In this document: positions 6,431-6,540 of the stretch, one piece after another | How the letters are laid out: every line of letters starts with the position of its first letter | Numbering within the stretch: position 1 is the stretch's first letter | Assembly (NCBI GenBank): GCA_002699325.1 | Contig: PABS01000102.1 | Coordinates: 4,845-11,384 of the forward strand | Reading direction: 5' to 3' | From: Ponticaulis sp. | Lineage (GTDB): Bacteria > Pseudomonadota > Alphaproteobacteria > Caulobacterales > Hyphomonadaceae | Length of the DNA: 6,540 nt | Notes under the pieces: model-generated | What the model was told of the DNA's origin: nothing | Database searches by the model: none | Seen by the model: only the letters and a program-made list of their open reading frames with translations | Program-made: the position numbers and the translations under genes

Positions 6431-6540
6431 ATGAAAACTTCGCATCTGGTTCTTTCCGCACTGGCCGCTTTTGCGGTGGCCGCCTGCGGCTCTGATAGCA
6501 ACGCAGCCAACCCTACCGCGGCAGAAGGTGACGTTGCCGT
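6431..6540 (+). CDS. Exported lipoprotein, 5' end only; probably a DsbA-family thiol oxidoreductase
   Basis: Only 36 codons are present before the window ends. They encode a type II (lipoprotein) signal peptide: MKTSHLVLSALAAFAVAAC with a hydrophobic core at about 5-18 and a lipobox VAAC, so the lipidated cysteine would be residue 19. A low-complexity linker follows (GSDSNAANPTAAEGDVA). The mature protein would be anchored in the envelope facing the periplasm. The functional domain lies outside the window. In related alphaproteobacteria I recall a DsbA/thioredoxin-fold protein following the DUF721 gene, often with smc after it, so a DsbA-like thiol-disulfide oxidoreductase is the best guess, from gene order alone. 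It is probably co-transcribed with the DciA-type gene. Confidence 0.7.
   Translation, partial: MKTSHLVLSALAAFAVAACGSDSNAANPTAAEGDVA

Overview
The window looks like chromosomal core DNA from an alphaproteobacterium, most likely of the Caulobacter/Hyphomonas type (Caulobacterales, Hyphomonadaceae-like). The main evidence is a full-length CcrM-type GANTC methyltransferase with the C-terminal domain typical of that lineage. It sits next to mutY, a DUF721/DciA-type gene and the start of an exported lipoprotein, an order I recall from this group. A LexA box of the alphaproteobacterial direct-repeat type (GTTC-N7-GTTC) agrees with this. The genus is an inference, not a direct reading.

Left part (1-1108, + strand): the 3' end of a family 2 glycosyltransferase (TIGR04283-like) is followed 31 bases later by a DUF2064 (TIGR04282-like) GT-A/nucleotidyltransferase-fold protein that starts at a GTG. 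These two families are commonly paired. Converging on them, with its stop codon overlapping theirs, is a minus-strand gene for an orphan response regulator made of two intact receiver domains and no output domain (1105-1872).

Middle (1873-4704, + strand): a 230-bp AT-rich divergent spacer carries a LexA-type box 23 bp before a radical-SAM gene of the SplB-like/PA0069 family. This suggests a DNA-damage-inducible enzyme. A 107-bp leader with two GANTC sites leads into ccrM. Behind ccrM lie an inverted repeat, a dense cluster of GANTC sites and a small, very acidic unrecognised protein of 66 residues.

Right part (4719-6540): mutY (minus strand) is divergent from a DUF721/DciA-type gene (+ strand) across 59 bp, followed by a lipoprotein signal peptide cut by the window end, probably of a DsbA-family protein. 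From the radical-SAM gene to the DciA-type gene the theme is DNA maintenance: putative damage repair, cell-cycle methylation, A:8-oxoG repair and helicase loading. Most short spacers in this block contain a GANTC site, which suggests (but does not prove) that the block is read by CcrM/GcrA methylation control. I saw no mobile element, CRISPR array, tRNA or rRNA, and every gene that lies wholly inside the window appears intact.
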